From JBFEYJ01 sp041562215 (GTDB lineage: Bacteria > Pseudomonadota > Gammaproteobacteria > Thiohalomonadales > Thiohalomonadaceae), in contig JBFEYJ010000005.1 in assembly GCA_041562215.1 (NCBI GenBank), positions 1 to 41,976 of the forward strand: a DNA stretch of 41,976 nucleotides, in the 5' to 3' direction. The number at the start of each line of letters is the position of its first letter. Positions within the stretch are counted from its first letter, which is position 1. The translations under genes were made by a program, and so were the position numbers. The notes below the pieces were generated by a model. The model had not been told where the DNA came from. It ran no database searches and saw only the letters and a list, made by a program, of their open reading frames with translations. Shown here piece after piece: positions 40,964 through 41,976 of this stretch.

Positions 40964-41976
40964 TTGTCTTATAGTGTTGAAAAACGCGTTGCCCGTTTTG
41001 CGGCGGCACATCTGGGACCGCTGCTCAAGGGCAGCATGGTGGGGTTGGAAAAGGAGAGCCTGCGGGTGAACAGCGAGGGCAAGATCGCCCAGAGCCCTCA
41101 CCCACGCCTGCTGGGCTCCGCCCTGACACATCCCTACATCACCACCGACTACTCCGAGGCGTTGCTTGAATTCATCACCCCGCCATTTCACGAGATGTCG
41201 GAGGCCTTGGGCTTTTTGCGTGATCTGCAACAGTATGTCTACAACCGCTTGGATAACGAGTTGCTGTGGGCCACCAGCATGCCCTGCGTGGTGGCTGGTG
41301 AGTCGAGTATCCCTATCGCCTATTATGGCGAGTCCAATACCGGCAAAATGAAGTCGATTTATCGTCATGGCCTGGGACACCGCTATGGGCGGGCGATGCA
41401 AGTGATCGCCGGGGTGCACTTCAATTACTCCTACAGCGATGCCTTCTGGCAGGGCTTGCAGCAGCTCGAGGGCGACGACCGGCCACTGCAGGATTTTGTT
41501 TCCGAGCGCTATTTTGGTCTGTTGCGCAATCTGCTGAGACTCGGCTGGCTCATTCCGTACTTGTTCGGTGCCTCGCCGGCCGTCTGCAAGTCCTTCCTGC
41601 AGGGTAAGGAGAGTACGCTTAAGTCCTTTGATGACTACACCTACTATGAACCCTACGCCACCTCGTTACGCATGGGTGATATCGGTTACCAGAACAACAA
41701 GGAAAACGAGACCGGGATCAAGGCCAACTACAGCAGCCTGCAGGAGTATGTGGATAGCCTGACCCATGCTATCACCACCCCGTGTCCTGAGTATGAAAAG
41801 ATCGGCGTGAAGGTGGATGGGAAATACCACCAGCTCAACGCGAATATCCTGCAGATTGAGAACGAGTATTACAGCACAGTGCGTCCCAAGCAGCTGTTGC
41901 AGGGGACTGAAAAGCCATCGCTGGCACTCAAGCGGCGTGGGGTGCGTTATGTCGAGTTGCGCTCGCTCGATGTGAA
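40964..41976 (+). CDS. gshA: Glutamate-cysteine ligase (proteobacterial GshA, 3'-truncated)
   Basis: The frame from TTG 40964 runs 337 codons to the window edge without a stop. Family marks: GLEKESLRVNSEG, TTDYSEALLEFITPP, YYGESNTGKMKSIYRHGLGH, MQVIAGVHFNYSYSDAFW, GASPAVCKSF, SLRMGDIGYQNNKE and LQIENEYYSTVRPK. These cover the glutamate, Mg-ATP and cysteine sites of class I GshA. The enzyme makes gamma-glutamylcysteine, the first step to glutathione. TTG is inferred because an in-frame TAA lies at 40940-40942 and the first ATG is inside the conserved core; full-length enzymes are about 520 aa, so roughly 180 residues lie outside. Confidence 0.92.
   Translation, partial: MSYSVEKRVARFAAAHLGPLLKGSMVGLEKESLRVNSEGKIAQSPHPRLLGSALTHPYITTDYSEALLEFITPPFHEMSEALGFLRDLQQYVYNRLDNELLWATSMPCVVAGESSIPIAYYGESNTGKMKSIYRHGLGHRYGRAMQVIAGVHFNYSYSDAFWQGLQQLEGDDRPLQDFVSERYFGLLRNLLRLGWLIPYLFGASPAVCKSFLQGKESTLKSFDDYTYYEPYATSLRMGDIGYQNNKENETGIKANYSSLQEYVDSLTHAITTPCPEYEKIGVKVDGKYHQLNANILQIENEYYSTVRPKQLLQGTEKPSLALKRRGVRYVELRSLDV

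Overview
The window reads as chromosomal DNA of a gammaproteobacterium, most likely a Chromatiales-like or sulfur-oxidiser-like lineage. This placement is an inference from gene content: GreB, a proteobacterial GshA, soluble transhydrogenase, a YbhGFSR-type exporter, BrkB/YihY, an ArsS operon and a Cmx6-type Cas6. No rRNA or tRNA gene was seen. Most of it is ordinary core and semi-core gene content broken by repeat-rich, decayed or accessory patches.

Layout. 1-5632: the 5' part of greB (minus), then a tight five-gene operon for a YbhGFSR-like ABC-2 exporter (lipoprotein adaptor, two ATPases, two permeases). 5633-9665: dispersed GTCATTGCGAG-type repeats, a solitary Cas6/Cmx6-like gene with no CRISPR array or other cas gene, a HAD-IIA phosphatase, two small conserved genes, a second repeat field and a GFA-family gene. 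9748-14320: a minus-strand operon (VTT-rhodanese fusion, ArsS radical SAM, DUF2064 transferase, small membrane protein) behind a fatty-acid hydroxylase gene, which is divergent from an ArsR-rhodanese regulator. 14321-18236: a decaying tract with an mscL pseudogene, a hairpin-rich noncoding stretch and a second, twice-frameshifted gene remnant. 17402-21576: two copies of a ~545-bp unit (each a small membrane-protein gene plus leader) flank an 812-codon hybrid histidine kinase of the 7TMR-DISM class. 21775-28441: accessory genes, an sthA-like transhydrogenase, and a 610-aa HEPN-helicase protein. 28671-36145: a TrpF-like protein, a MuiA-like protein, a coiled-coil protein, a B12-binding radical SAM protein, a spermidine-synthase-fold protein and a PDC-type sensor. 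36146-36579: an apparent CsrB/Rsm-type regulatory RNA. 36580-41976: BrkB, a 25-codon ORF, dienelactone hydrolase, a PQQ-type sugar dehydrogenase, two small proteins (one with 25-residue tandem repeats) and the start of gshA.

Two items stand out. First, 24926-26758 encodes an N-terminal HEPN-like segment with the R-N-x3-H ribonuclease motif, joined to an HsdR-like helicase core in which Walker A (Lys-Ser missing), DEAH (all residues replaced) and motif III are lost while the frame stays open. It looks like a pseudo-helicase that could sense or scaffold for an RNase, and it is a candidate defence effector. Second, about 36279-36497 is a noncoding unit made of two nearly identical 86-bp tandem copies with ten GGA motifs, many in predicted hairpin loops. 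It ends in a strong intrinsic terminator and is preceded by a perfect 7-3-7 palindrome. This is the hallmark architecture of a CsrA/RsmA-sequestering RNA, here apparently enlarged by recent duplication.

All family assignments come from reading motifs by eye; no database search was run.
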